From assembly GCA_018825425.1 (NCBI GenBank), contig JAHJEM010000067.1, positions 1-38,954 on the forward strand: DNA of 38,954 nucleotides, written 5' to 3'. Below are positions 8,118 through 17,573 of this stretch, in pieces. Each line of letters opens with the position of its first letter. Positions within the stretch are counted from its first letter, which is position 1. This stretch comes from Nanobdellota archaeon. GTDB taxonomy: Archaea; Nanobdellota; Nanobdellia; Woesearchaeales; JAHJEM01. The position numbers and the translations under genes are program-made. The notes beneath the pieces are model-generated. The model had not been told where the DNA came from and did no database searches. It saw nothing but the letters and a program-made list of their open reading frames with translations.

Positions 8118-8726
8118 CTAGGATGTTTTTTGGGATATATACACTCTAAATCCGCCTTTTTTAGCCACTACATCTACATTCCCGAAAATCTCGTGCATAT
8201 ATTCACCGAGAACCTTACCACCCTTATTGTGTCTGGCAACAAGCTGAAACCATCCCTTCTTTTTCAAATGAGAGAAGGAATCATTAATCATCTTAAAACA
8301 CAATTTTCTGCCAGCAGCATAAGGAGGATTAAGAAGTATGCAATCAAATTCATCAGGAATATTGCTAAAAATGTCTGAAGAAATTACAGTGGTATCAAGC
8401 TTGAGCTTATTTGCATTCTTTTCTGCTAACTCTATTGCCCGTTCGTTGACATCACTCATCCAGACCTCTAGATCTGGACTGATTCGTTTCATAGCAAGAC
8501 CGACAACACCATATCCACATCCAAGATCAAGCAATTTCCATCTTTGCTCAATTTTTGCGTTCTCTATCAGAAGTTTAGTTGCATTGTCCAGTTTGTCTTT
8601 GCCAAAGATTCCAGGTGCACTATACAATTCAAAATAGACCATCTCTCCCTTTCGGTTGAACCGGATAGGAATTTTCTTATTTGCACCTTTAGAACTCTGT
8701 TTTGGAGAATAGTAATGTTCAGTCAT
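8118..8726 (-). CDS. class I SAM methyltransferase, small-domain (RsmC/RlmG-like) family
   Basis: A 202-residue methyltransferase. The SAM-binding glycine motif is DLGCGYGVVGLA (about 68-79). The acidic residue ending the second strand is at MSDVNERA, and the catalytic motif is LLNPPYAAGRK (about 131-141). NPPY identifies an amino-group N-methyltransferase acting on RNA or DNA bases, or on a protein glutamine. The shape fits COG2813-type small-domain enzymes, most of which act on rRNA guanine, but the substrate cannot be read here. It starts 21 nt after the alaS stop and is probably cotranscribed with it. A T-rich stretch past its stop (minus strand, about 8105-8112) could terminate the transcript. 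Confidence 0.85.
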   Translation of the reverse strand: MTEHYYSPKQSSKGANKKIPIRFNRKGEMVYFELYSAPGIFGKDKLDNATKLLIENAKIEQRWKLLDLGCGYGVVGLAMKRISPDLEVWMSDVNERAIELAEKNANKLKLDTTVISSDIFSNIPDEFDCILLNPPYAAGRKLCFKMINDSFSHLKKKGWFQLVARHNKGGKVLGEYMHEIFGNVDVVAKKGGFRVYISQKTS

Positions 8727-8747
8727 TATTTACACCTATGTTTACAA

Positions 8748-11276
8748 CTATGGCTTTAATTCTTCGAGCTGTTTCTTAAACTTCAAGACTGTGTTTAACA
8801 CAAAATGTTTCTGGGTCTTTAGAATTTTTGCAGCTTCCTCCAGTACATCACCAGAAAATGTCTCTTGACTGGTGAGTGTAAAACACTCTTTTTGGATTGG
8901 TTTTTTCTTTTTATGTGCTTTGGTGGCCTGCTTCCAATGGCCAAATAGTTCTTTTGCCCTGCCAGGTATCTGATCAGGATTACATTCAAGGATTTTGGCA
9001 ACTTCAGATTCTTGTTTCCCCTTAGTCTGATCGTGTAGAGTGGCTGCATTTCCTGCCACAAATTCAATTCTTATGACACCATCCTGTATTTTGGTGGTAC
9101 GGATTATCTTGATCTGTTTGATGTCACCCGTGACACTCAAGTGAGTGCCTCCGCATGCTTCCACATCAAAGCCGTCTATATTCACAATGCGTAGTCTTTT
9201 TCCAGGTACAGCTCCACCTTGGTAAAGCCTAAATCCATATTCCTTTTCTGCAATATTTCTAGAAACAAATGTTGATATTACAGGTCTGTTATCTTTAACA
9301 ACCTTGTTTGCCAAATCTTCGATTTCATTAACCTGTTTCTCTGTAAGATTATCATAATGTGTGATGTCAAGGCGTGCTTTTTCAGGAGTCTTTGCAGCTC
9401 CTGCCTGCCAAATGTGTTCTCCAAGTACGCGACGAGAAGCTCCATTTAGAATATGGGCTGCCGTGTGATGTTGAGCCAGCTGGTATCTTCTCTGAAGGTC
9501 TATCTTGCACACGACTTTGTCTCCTTTCTTGAAATTGGGCTTGCTTTCGAGCTCATGGAGTACGACATTGCCTTGTTTGAAGACTTGGATAACCTTGATG
9601 CCATTCATCTCTCCAATGTCATGCATCTGACCGCCGCTTGTGGGATAGAATGCGGTCTCATTGAGTGCGACCTTGTTTCCGTCAACAATCTTCTCTACAA
9701 ACCCATTAAAGGCCACAAGATCCCACTTCGTGTAATAGAGGATGCCTGTTTCAGCAACCTCGTCCAGATTGTAAAGTTGCTCCTTCTTGGTCTTGTACTT
9801 GGATTGTTCGTCCTTTTCGTGTTTTTCAGAAATTTTAGCATAGAATCGTTCAGGCAACTTGATATCAATGCCTTGTTTTTTGGCTTGCTTCTGTATTTCT
9901 TCAGGAAGAATACCTTGAGAATCATACAGCTCCAAAAGTTTTGACTCTATCTGTGGGGCCTTACTTGTCCGGACCAGTTTTGAGATGAGCTGAGTATTTC
10001 TTTTCTTGTTTTCATCATGCTTTCGCTTTTCAACAGCCAGGATTTCCTTGACCAGATCAATTTGGGAAGATAGTTCTGGATACTGTGGCTTGAGATAGTG
10101 TGCGTGGAGTTCAATTACCTTGTCAAGGTTCAATTCCCAATCATACTTTTCAATGAATGATTGGATCCTCCTGAATAATACCCTCAGATTATATCCTCCT
10201 CCAACATTGCTTGGAAGAGCTCCATCACTTAATGCATATAGAAGGGTTCGTGTATGGTCTGCAATAGAATATGCTGCAGCAAGAGGGAGCACGTTCTCTT
10301 TTAGCGTGTTTGTATCTACACCAAGGGTCTTAGCAACCTCTGTCCATTGTTTATCCACATCATCAATCTCATCAATATTCAGGGTTCCAGCCAGATGGAC
10401 AAATTTAGAGATGAGTTCCTTATCTTGCTTGATATTAAGTTTTGATAAAAGATACTTCATGACTGTGGGAAATGTAACATCATAAAGAGTTGGACTTCCT
10501 GACAAGAACCATGCGCATCTTTCCTGTCCCATACCCATGTCCAGGACCTTTTGCTTGAGCTCTTTTGGGCCACTAGGTGCACTTTCGAACATCATGTATA
10601 CTTGGTTTCCGATCTCTACTCCGCCAGAGAAAAATTCAAGGCAAGGACCAAAGTTGCCACCGCCAGCCCACGCGTCCTCATGGATGACAAATTCTTCTGG
10701 CTTAAGCTTCATTCCTTGGATATACCAATTGTAATAGTCTTGGAACAGTTCTTCTTGATTGAACTTATCTTTAGGCAGAAATGCGTGTTGGCCAATCATG
10801 GTAAAACCAGTGAGATGGCCTCCTGTAATTCCAACATTATCAGTATCATTGAATCGTATGCAGGTCTGAGGTACCACAAGCTTCTCTGCAGGAGGCTCAA
10901 CCTCTCCAGAAACCACATATGGCTGGAAATCTGCAATGCTTGCAAGTGTGAAGTGCATTGAGGGGTTCCATCGGGCTACTGTGGGATATCTCTTTATGCT
11001 TGTGTAGCCTTGTTTCTTGAATAGTTTCTCAAAGCGACGCCATACCTCAATAAAATCAACATTTTCCCTCTTTTTGCCTATAAATGAGTATCTGCCTTCA
11101 CATTCAGAGTCTCCGCATACCTCTCTTTGCTTAGTAGACCAGAATGCTCTATGACAATTCGTGCATTTAAGGCGTGAGAATCCTAATTCCTCGAGTTTTT
11201 TGACTGGAAAAAAGGTCTTGTATTCCGTTTCCAATCTTTTCTTGAGATTGGCTTTGAGTTCCTTATCAGATGTCAT
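8748..11276 (-). CDS. alaS: alanyl-tRNA synthetase, archaeal type
   Basis: An 842-residue class II synthetase charging tRNA-Ala. It opens with the archaeal N-terminal zinc-finger segment (CTNCHRAFW, then VCGDSEC, residues 38-60) before the catalytic core (HFTLASIADFQPYV, GPCLEFFSGGVEIGNQVYM). The editing domain has the metal-binding HHTAAH (about 620) and CGGTH (about 725). The C-terminal oligomerisation region is short, about 100 residues after CGGTH, so the protein is somewhat shorter than the ~900 residues of many archaeal AlaRS. A TATA-like TATAAATG-complement (11301-11308) lies about 26 nt before the ATG, implying a leaderless mRNA. A small-domain methyltransferase follows 21 nt downstream. 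Confidence 0.97.
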   Translation of the reverse strand: MTSDKELKANLKKRLETEYKTFFPVKKLEELGFSRLKCTNCHRAFWSTKQREVCGDSECEGRYSFIGKKRENVDFIEVWRRFEKLFKKQGYTSIKRYPTVARWNPSMHFTLASIADFQPYVVSGEVEPPAEKLVVPQTCIRFNDTDNVGITGGHLTGFTMIGQHAFLPKDKFNQEELFQDYYNWYIQGMKLKPEEFVIHEDAWAGGGNFGPCLEFFSGGVEIGNQVYMMFESAPSGPKELKQKVLDMGMGQERCAWFLSGSPTLYDVTFPTVMKYLLSKLNIKQDKELISKFVHLAGTLNIDEIDDVDKQWTEVAKTLGVDTNTLKENVLPLAAAYSIADHTRTLLYALSDGALPSNVGGGYNLRVLFRRIQSFIEKYDWELNLDKVIELHAHYLKPQYPELSSQIDLVKEILAVEKRKHDENKKRNTQLISKLVRTSKAPQIESKLLELYDSQGILPEEIQKQAKKQGIDIKLPERFYAKISEKHEKDEQSKYKTKKEQLYNLDEVAETGILYYTKWDLVAFNGFVEKIVDGNKVALNETAFYPTSGGQMHDIGEMNGIKVIQVFKQGNVVLHELESKPNFKKGDKVVCKIDLQRRYQLAQHHTAAHILNGASRRVLGEHIWQAGAAKTPEKARLDITHYDNLTEKQVNEIEDLANKVVKDNRPVISTFVSRNIAEKEYGFRLYQGGAVPGKRLRIVNIDGFDVEACGGTHLSVTGDIKQIKIIRTTKIQDGVIRIEFVAGNAATLHDQTKGKQESEVAKILECNPDQIPGRAKELFGHWKQATKAHKKKKPIQKECFTLTSQETFSGDVLEEAAKILKTQKHFVLNTVLKFKKQLEELKP

Positions 11277-11391
11277 GAATGTAAAAAGATGTATTATGGT
11301 TATAAATGTTTTGTTGGATTCTGATGTGTTCCACCTAGATATCTCTTAACAACAAAAAAATCAAAGAAAAAGAATCAAAATAAAAAAAGGT

Positions 11392-11925
11392 TTACTTATA
11401 AGGTTTGACACTGATTACGCCTTCGACTTTTTTGTTGTAAGCACTTCCACCCTTTTTATAATCAATTATTATAACCAGTTTTGGTCGGTCACTTTCAATG
11501 AGCTCAAGACCTTCACTTTCCAGATCATATATGAATTCTCTTTGTGAATCTGCTTTCCAAGTGGCATCGGGATCTGTTAGGCCACATTCCTTACTTGCAG
11601 CTACACAAGAACAAGCGGTTCCACCAGAGCCAAAGCCCTCACATTCAAGCGTGACTGAATTTACTGTGATAGCATATCCAAACCCATTGGTTAATTGTGC
11701 TCTAATAACACTTTGAGATCCTCCAGCACCTGCATCTTCATCAACGTACGCCACGAAGTCTCCACAGCCTATTCCTGTCCCAAATATGCACTTATCAGGT
11801 AATAGTTTATACGGGTTTATCACTCCAAAGTATGATAATGCACCGATCATGACCAGTATTACCATAAAAGCCCATCCATAGGTTGTTAAGAATTCAAGAG
11901 CAGCTTGTCCTTTAGTGTTTCTCAT
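11392..11925 (-). CDS. type IV pilin-like protein with class III signal peptide
   Basis: A 177-residue secreted protein. It begins with an archaeal class III (prepilin) signal: a short basic leader, then KGQAALEFL. Cleavage is expected between Gly and Gln, leaving Glu at +5 and a hydrophobic helix (about 10-36) that would pack in a filament core. The remainder is a beta-rich exposed domain with several Cys (CIFGTGIGCG, CEGFG, CSCVAASKEC) that may form disulfides. It lies 12 nt after the two-TM gene, with a GAGGTAG ribosome site. As the last gene of the locus, next to a GspE/TadC secretion machine, it is a likely major or minor subunit of the pilus-like structure. Confidence 0.85.
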   Translation of the reverse strand: MRNTKGQAALEFLTTYGWAFMVILVMIGALSYFGVINPYKLLPDKCIFGTGIGCGDFVAYVDEDAGAGGSQSVIRAQLTNGFGYAITVNSVTLECEGFGSGGTACSCVAASKECGLTDPDATWKADSQREFIYDLESEGLELIESDRPKLVIIIDYKKGGSAYNKKVEGVISVKPYK

Positions 11926-11937
11926 TTTTATTCTACC

Positions 11938-12174
11938 TCATAGTTTCTTGTGATGCCAAAAAAAATCCTCATCCATGCGTACAATTACACCCAATGCTAT
12001 AATCACAAGCAGGCAAAGAGTGAATATCATACCGAACATAAGTGTAATGATGACATCATAATCTGGTTCCCTACCAATAATAAATCGTGCAAAAGCGATT
12101 CCAAACACTATTGTGAGTGAAATTAGCACTGTAAGAATCCATTTATGCTGTCTGTGGGTAATCTTGTCTCCCAT
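11938..12174 (-). CDS. small two-TM membrane protein of the pilus locus
   Basis: A 78-residue protein with a basic N-terminus (KITHRQHK), two membrane helices (about 13-33 and 42-65) and a charged tail (RMDEDFFWHHKKL). No family recognised. A GAGG ribosome site lies about 8 nt upstream of the ATG. It is the first gene after a folded intergenic element and is followed closely by the pilin gene, so the two probably form one transcript. A role in pilus assembly or anchoring is suggested by position only. Confidence 0.7.
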   Translation of the reverse strand: MGDKITHRQHKWILTVLISLTIVFGIAFARFIIGREPDYDVIITLMFGMIFTLCLLVIIALGVIVRMDEDFFWHHKKL

Positions 12175-12200
12175 ATTGATATCCTCGTATTATCTGATAT

Positions 12201-12345
12201 ATAGCAAAGGCACTAAATTTTCGAACAATTTTAGCCTTTGCTATGGTCCAGAGGAACTAACAATTAATATTGATTACTTTGCACTTGTGCAAAGTTTGAA
12301 AAATCTTTGATTTTTCATTATTTAGTTCCTCAGGTATATAAATGT
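12201..12345 (-). promoter_or_regulatory. folded intergenic element with promoter, upstream of the two-TM/pilin genes
   Basis: This 170-bp gap between the TadC-like gene and the two-TM gene is packed with inverted repeats. There is a perfect 11-bp pair (12201-12211 with 12234-12244) and a 10-bp outer pair (12251-12260 with 12322-12331). The outer pair encloses hairpins at 12261-12272 (4 bp), 12276-12295 (9 bp) and 12298-12316 (8 bp). A TATA-like TTTATATA on the minus strand (about 12337-12345) would start transcription near 12315, so the RNA would keep the inner hairpins and the 11-bp hairpin but not the full outer stem. It could be a 5' UTR regulator, a processing site or a palindromic mobile element. 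Confidence 0.55.
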
Positions 12346-12350
12346 TTTCG

Positions 12351-13382
12351 TCATCCCATTGCAATGCCTGCAAAGGCACTCTGCAGTACTGCAGACATTA
12401 TCAAATAAACTAGTAATGATCCTATTAGGAATGCCGGTATATACTTCAATCCGCCTCTGATACTTCCTTTCTCAATTATGGATATGATCATGGATGAAAA
12501 CACAGCTATTGTACCTATGGCAAGCATTGAAAAGATCCTGAAGTGCTCTGGTTTGATACTTGCCTCACCAAATTTCATTGGGATGGGTGATGCACCCATA
12601 CCTGCACCAGTCAAACTGGACGTAAAACCAATAATTATCCTGAGAAGCTGTGCTGAAAGGGCAAAGAGCCCAGGACTGATCATGGTGACAATAACACCTA
12701 TAAAAATCATGTATGATACAGTGGCTGCTGCCATTTCCGCTTTCAATGCCCTGGTCTTTCTCAAGTTCTCAATTATTTTATCGATTATCTGAGTGATTTT
12801 ACCGCCGCTTTCTATCTCTCCGATCAGAAGATTCATGGATCTTCTAAGAATAGGACTTTCATACTTGTTTGCAAACTCTGTAAGCGCTTCTGTCACGTCA
12901 TTACCAGTCATGACCTTTTTTGAGACAATGGTTATTTCTTTGGCAAGAATTCCGAATTCTGGTTTGATAGCCGTCCATAGGCTCTTCTCGAAACTAAGAC
13001 CGCCTTTAAGATTGGTGCTTACAAGTGTCAGATAATCAGGCAGTCGATCTTCTAATTCTTGGGTTCTTTTGTAGATCTTGATATTGTAATAGAAGTACAT
13101 AATTGCAAAGAGCATAAATGAGATCAATAGTTGAATAAATACCCAACCTAAAAAAGAAAGGATTCCGATGGAGACTGCACTTAGGTTGCTGATCGGGTGA
13201 TAAATAACGAACAGAAACGTCGGTACAGTCAGGACAACTCCAAGAAAAAAGAGGATTCCAAAAGCTTCATAAGGTACTTCCTCAAAGCCAGCCTTAAACA
13301 GATAGTCCCTGATTCTAGGCCTGAACCTCTTAAAAAGAAATGCCTGTCCAATTTTTTCCAAAAAAAGGGTAGCGTTTGTCAT
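12351..13382 (-). CDS. TadC/FlaJ-like type II secretion (T2SSF) platform protein
   Basis: A 343-residue integral membrane protein of the T2SSF family. There are membrane helices near 40-60, 75-97, 225-250, 280-300 and 315-335. The cytoplasmic segment (about 105-215) has the family pattern LPDYLTLVSTNLKGGLSFEKSLW and SGGKITQIIDKII. Such proteins form the inner platform on which pilins are assembled and work with a GspE-type ATPase. Its start overlaps the stop of the upstream T2SSF gene by 4 nt (ATGA), so the two are translationally coupled. Paired T2SSF genes resemble the TadB/TadC pairing. Confidence 0.9.
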   Translation of the reverse strand: MTNATLFLEKIGQAFLFKRFRPRIRDYLFKAGFEEVPYEAFGILFFLGVVLTVPTFLFVIYHPISNLSAVSIGILSFLGWVFIQLLISFMLFAIMYFYYNIKIYKRTQELEDRLPDYLTLVSTNLKGGLSFEKSLWTAIKPEFGILAKEITIVSKKVMTGNDVTEALTEFANKYESPILRRSMNLLIGEIESGGKITQIIDKIIENLRKTRALKAEMAAATVSYMIFIGVIVTMISPGLFALSAQLLRIIIGFTSSLTGAGMGASPIPMKFGEASIKPEHFRIFSMLAIGTIAVFSSMIISIIEKGSIRGGLKYIPAFLIGSLLVYLIMSAVLQSAFAGIAMG

Positions 13383-14188
13383 ATGTTCACATCAGGTCTG
13401 ATCATTTTGAATGCTGAGATAAATATTAACTGAACTAGTGCAAGGAAGAAGACAATGATCATGAAGGCACCGAGTGGCATAGCTAGGCTGACAAGACTTG
13501 CAACTACAATAAATATGGTGACGCCTAGTGACGGAACCACAATTGCAATGAGCATATAGAACAATGTCATGCTGTTGAGCTTCTTTCCATATCTCTTGAT
13601 CTCAATAAGTTGCTCTTCTGCAATCTCGTCAAGTATGCTGCTCAGAAAATTGCTTACATCAATTCCTATCTTCAATGCGTTGGTTATCTGAAAAAGAATT
13701 TTCCTGAATTTTTGAGAAGGTGTATAATATGATTCCATCTCTAACGCCTGTTCTAAGGGTGTTCCCAATTCGATTTCTCTTACGATTTCTTTGAAGTACT
13801 TGTTGGCAACACCATAACTCTTTGAAGCCTCCACAAGTGCATTAATCAAAGGTTCTCCTGTATTTAGCTTAATCAGCAAGAATCGGCCGGCAAACAATAC
13901 TTCCCTGTCAATATCCTTCTCTCTTCTTCGAATCACTACCTGTACTTGCCTCATGAAAAGTGAGAAGAAAGCAAAAAAGAAAATTATGATGGTGACAACT
14001 ATCATTATGATTCCAATTCCCATTTTTGATAGTACAAAGAATGCAAAGATGCCCATTCCAATTGACATGAATAGAGCTGCTTGAAATTTTTGTTTCACAT
14101 ACTCTACTGGAGTCTGGTTAATATGTGCAATTCTAAGATCCTTTTTCAGTTCTGGAAATCGCGATGCTAATTGCTCATAAAAACTCAT
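13379..14188 (-). CDS. TadB-like type II secretion (T2SSF) platform protein
   Basis: A 269-residue membrane protein. Two N-terminal membrane helices (about 35-75) come first, then a cytoplasmic helical T2SSF segment (about 90-200, with LIKLNTGEPLINALVEASKSYG and NFLSSILDEIAEEQLIEIKRYGKKL) and C-terminal membrane helices (about 205-262). It is slightly smaller than its neighbour and paired with it through a 4-nt overlap. It lies 51 nt after the ATPase gene. It is likely a subunit of the pilus assembly platform. Confidence 0.88.
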   Translation of the reverse strand: MSFYEQLASRFPELKKDLRIAHINQTPVEYVKQKFQAALFMSIGMGIFAFFVLSKMGIGIIMIVVTIIIFFFAFFSLFMRQVQVVIRRREKDIDREVLFAGRFLLIKLNTGEPLINALVEASKSYGVANKYFKEIVREIELGTPLEQALEMESYYTPSQKFRKILFQITNALKIGIDVSNFLSSILDEIAEEQLIEIKRYGKKLNSMTLFYMLIAIVVPSLGVTIFIVVASLVSLAMPLGAFMIIVFFLALVQLIFISAFKMIRPDVNI

Positions 14189-14239
14189 TGTAATTTAATG
14201 GATTAACCACCCTCACCTCTTTTATTAATAATTCCGACA

Positions 14240-15697
14240 TTATTCAAGTTTTAAATGTCCCATGTAATACTTACTCAGGACAAGTCCAATCTCATTGACA
14301 TTTTCAATCCTCTCTTTGACCAACCATTTCAGGATCCTGATTTTCTGTCTCAGGTCAAGCTCAATTTCCGCTCTTGAAAGGCCAGTATATAGTTCAAGTC
14401 TATCGATCATGGTTGTTGACTCATTAACTTTTTCGAGTACGTCCTCATGAATGTTTAGCTGGAGAAGGATGCTAGGATCCCCATTTGGAAGTATTTCTGC
14501 GACCTGTAGAGTTCTTCTTTTATTTGTTCTTCTGTTCCTGTTCTGGACAATGACCAGAGATAGAGAGGATATCATAGGTTTTGGAATATCAATAGGAGGG
14601 TTAGTAAGTCTTGTCACAACCTCACTTGCATTATTGGCGTGGATTGTTGCGTAAACACTGTGACCTGTATGCATAGCTTCAAGCAATACTTGGGCTTCTC
14701 TCTGTCTTCTGATCTCACCTACCATGATCCTGTCTGGTCTCATCCTCAGGGTGTTTACCAGTAGGTCAAGCATGCATACTCCGCCTTTTCCTTCAGGATT
14801 TGGCAGTCTGGTTTCCAGTGGAACCCAGTGCAGTGTTTTTGGAAGTGTTAGCTCTCTTGTATCCTCAATACTAATTATTCTTTGATTCGGAGGAAAGAAG
14901 TTACTGATTACATTAAGCATGGATGTCTTACCGGCTCCAGTACCTCCTGCAATTAGAATTGACAGTTCGTTTTGGATTGCAAGCCAAATAAGTGCTGCAG
15001 CATCAACACTTATGGTGCCGAATCGTATGAACCTAGAAATGGTCCAGGGGTCTTCAGCGAACTTTCTTATTGTGATGGTATTTCCAAAATTTGAGATGGG
15101 CATAAGAGTCGCATTTACCCTGTCTCCTGACTTGAGGTGTGCATCCATAAGAGGGTTAAGGGTTGTAATCTCTTTTCCGACGTCTCTACCGATTATGGTT
15201 GCAAAGTGCCTGATTCTTGCCTCAGAGAAAATTCTGATATTGGTTGTGAGCCAACCAAATTTCTTATGATATACCCATACAGGCTCCTTTGAATTGTTGA
15301 TGACAATCTCTTCTAGGTCAGGATCCCTAAGAAGGATCTCAATCTTACCCAGACCCAGGTTTTCTTCGCTAATATAGTTAATCAGCATATTTCTGGTTTT
15401 TTCATTGCAGCCAGGAAAGTATTTTGTAACAAGCTCTCCTATCTCTCTTCTGAACTTCTCTCTGATGTTCTCATTTCTTGTATCCTCACTTGCCTCAATG
15501 TCGTTGAGGTTAGCTCTTGAAATGAAGTCTTGTCTGATCTTTTCAAGTATGATCTTGGTAGTGTCAGAGATGTTGGTGATGGAAACGATATAGTCTGGAA
15601 CTGGTTTATCGTCTCTGCTCACCACTCTAACTTCGATTATGATGTTATTCATATTCAAAGTGTACTTATCTACAATATTTTTATTCACGACTGCCAT
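14240..15697 (-). CDS. GspE/FlaI-like type II/IV secretion ATPase
   Basis: A 485-residue cytoplasmic ATPase that would power pilus assembly. The N-terminal domain (about 1-220) carries an LRDPDLEEIVINN-type segment. The motor domain has Walker A GGTGAGKT (251-258), an Asp box ISIEDTREL (276-284), Walker B RIMVGEIR (323-330) and a His box GHSVYATIHAN (345-355). The enzyme thus appears active. Its ATG lies 17 nt inside the end of the coiled-coil gene, with GAGGC just upstream; an internal Met at 16 is an alternative start. The two T2SSF genes follow directly. Confidence 0.95.
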   Translation of the reverse strand: MAVVNKNIVDKYTLNMNNIIIEVRVVSRDDKPVPDYIVSITNISDTTKIILEKIRQDFISRANLNDIEASEDTRNENIREKFRREIGELVTKYFPGCNEKTRNMLINYISEENLGLGKIEILLRDPDLEEIVINNSKEPVWVYHKKFGWLTTNIRIFSEARIRHFATIIGRDVGKEITTLNPLMDAHLKSGDRVNATLMPISNFGNTITIRKFAEDPWTISRFIRFGTISVDAAALIWLAIQNELSILIAGGTGAGKTSMLNVISNFFPPNQRIISIEDTRELTLPKTLHWVPLETRLPNPEGKGGVCMLDLLVNTLRMRPDRIMVGEIRRQREAQVLLEAMHTGHSVYATIHANNASEVVTRLTNPPIDIPKPMISSLSLVIVQNRNRRTNKRRTLQVAEILPNGDPSILLQLNIHEDVLEKVNESTTMIDRLELYTGLSRAEIELDLRQKIRILKWLVKERIENVNEIGLVLSKYYMGHLKLE

Positions 15698-17573
15698 TTT
15701 TTGCCTCTCTTAGCCGTATCTTGGCTGCTATATTGTCAGGGTCTTTCTCCAGGATTTGACGAAAAATCTCTGCAGCTTTGTTATGTCTGTGGTTATAAAG
15801 CAAGAAAACTCCTCTCAGATACATATCTGTAGTTTCTGAATCCTGAGCCTTCTCTTCGCTTGCCTTTTGAATGTTTTTCTCTTTGGTTTGCACATGCTTA
15901 GACTCATACTCTTTGAGTTTTCTTTCATAATTCCTAATTACGTCAGAACAATAATGTCTTTGCTCCTCATTATTAATATGTATTGTTAAGTCTTTAGCTC
16001 TTTTCAGATATTCTCTTGCATCATCGAATTGGGAGTTTATTGTGGCTGTTCTGATAGCGTGTAGTTCTTGTTTCAGGTCATTTAGCACTCTTTGTGGTGA
16101 TTTGCCTATAGGTGCCTTCTCAACGAATTTTATCTGATTAAAGAGTTCCACTAATTCATGCTGGATTTTTTTCTTTGGTTCTCCGTTTGGGAATGCGTTG
16201 AATGCACCTCTTATATGTCTGTATTCTTTTTTTGCGCCCAATATGTCGTGGGCTAGCAGTCTAACATTCACTTTTACCATGCTTTGCTTGATAATCTCAA
16301 GCATTCGAATCTCTGTTTGATTATGATGTTGGGTCCTCAGTAACTGTAGTTTTTCTTTGTTTAGCTGAAGCTCTTTCATACTTTTTACTTCAGTATCAAT
16401 CATCTCTCCTTCTTGTGTAACTTGATTCTTTTTGTTTTTTATATCTTCTGCTTCAGTTTCAAGTAAATGTTTATGTTCAGCAGCAAGCCTCTCTCTTTGA
16501 AAAGCTAGTTCATCAATACCATTCTGGATCTTAAGGTCTGTTTTAGCGAGATCATCTTCCATCATTTGCTTTTTTCTCTGTTCCAGAAGCATATCGTGTT
16601 CTGCTTCCATCTCTACCTGCTTTCGCAAGTCATCTTGTGAAATGGACTGGGCCTCTCTTTTTTGCATAAGTTCTGTAGTGATAGTGTTAACCATATCTCT
16701 TAAGGTGTCGTTTGATACTTGTGTGGTTTGAGTCTGTAGAGGTGTAGCTTGTGGTGTTTGTTGCACAATAACTTGGGGGGGTGATTGTACTATTTGAGGA
16801 AGAGGAGGTAAGGTTTGAGGTTGTCCAGGGATTGCTTGGACAGTTTGTGGAGGTGCTGCTTGAACAACTTGAGGTTGTGCTTGTACTGTTCCTCCTTGCA
16901 GCACTGGTTGTGCTTGGCTCGGAGCTGCGTTGACCTGTTGAAATACAGGTTGCATTATTTCTCTTTCGACAATTACCTGCTGGCGTGCTCCTCCAAATAT
17001 CTTGGACAATTCCTTGGATTCTTCCATAGGAATATCATTTGCGATCTGCTCAGCAACAGATCTGATAAAATCCGCTTGCAAGTGTCCTTTTTTGTCATCT
17101 TTGCCTGTGTCAGTTCTCAGAAGATTTTGACCCTCTTCTGCAGCAGGCGTTTTATGTTTACTTTCTTGCTCTTTTTCCAATGCAGACAGTATCTTATCAG
17201 GCATAGTTGGGCTATCAAAATAGTGTTGCTGGCCATGATAATCAAGTTCTAAGGAAAGTGAATTCTTAAGGCCATGTTCCTTGATATAATTCTGTAATAG
17301 AATGAATAATTCCTTTAATATGGCATAAATTTTCTTACGAGCAGGATCCTTGAATGCTGTACGATTATATCCTCCTCTGACTGAATCAAAGATATCTTTA
17401 GCAGATGGGAGGTTGTGAGTCATTAGTTGATCATTTAATTCCTTGGCATAATCTCTATCGATGTCAAATATGCTCATCTCGTCATCCCGGACTCCTTTTA
17501 TTGATATATCCTTTTCCTGTTCGACTCTGAGGAATTCTGCAATATCCTGTTTAATGAATTTATCTAGTTCCAT
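15681..17573 (-). CDS. large cytoplasmic coiled-coil protein with P/Q-rich linker and TPR-like C-terminus
   Basis: A 630-residue soluble protein I cannot assign to a family. Residues 1-130 are helical. About 200-290 is a low-complexity Pro/Gln/Val linker with repeats such as QPQVVQAAPPQ. About 300-430 is a charged, heptad-like coiled coil. About 430-580 is helical. Residues 585-625 look like one tetratricopeptide unit (AAEIFRQILEKDPDNIAAKI). There is no signal peptide. It overlaps the ATPase gene by 17 nt and the winged-helix gene by 14 nt. Tight coupling to a secretion ATPase suggests a cytoplasmic scaffold or adaptor of the pilus motor; this is inference. Confidence 0.75.
   Translation of the reverse strand: MELDKFIKQDIAEFLRVEQEKDISIKGVRDDEMSIFDIDRDYAKELNDQLMTHNLPSAKDIFDSVRGGYNRTAFKDPARKKIYAILKELFILLQNYIKEHGLKNSLSLELDYHGQQHYFDSPTMPDKILSALEKEQESKHKTPAAEEGQNLLRTDTGKDDKKGHLQADFIRSVAEQIANDIPMEESKELSKIFGGARQQVIVEREIMQPVFQQVNAAPSQAQPVLQGGTVQAQPQVVQAAPPQTVQAIPGQPQTLPPLPQIVQSPPQVIVQQTPQATPLQTQTTQVSNDTLRDMVNTITTELMQKREAQSISQDDLRKQVEMEAEHDMLLEQRKKQMMEDDLAKTDLKIQNGIDELAFQRERLAAEHKHLLETEAEDIKNKKNQVTQEGEMIDTEVKSMKELQLNKEKLQLLRTQHHNQTEIRMLEIIKQSMVKVNVRLLAHDILGAKKEYRHIRGAFNAFPNGEPKKKIQHELVELFNQIKFVEKAPIGKSPQRVLNDLKQELHAIRTATINSQFDDAREYLKRAKDLTIHINNEEQRHYCSDVIRNYERKLKEYESKHVQTKEKNIQKASEEKAQDSETTDMYLRGVFLLYNHRHNKAAEIFRQILEKDPDNIAAKIRLREAKNGSRE

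Noticed and set aside
9453-9944. 163-codon open frame antisense to alaS
   Set aside because: It is a shadow of the alaS editing region with no ribosome site or recognisable domain.
12251-12331. 81-nt cloverleaf-like fold resembling a tRNA
   Set aside because: Loops are 2-4 nt, there is no T-loop or anticodon loop of 7, and the conserved tRNA bases are absent.
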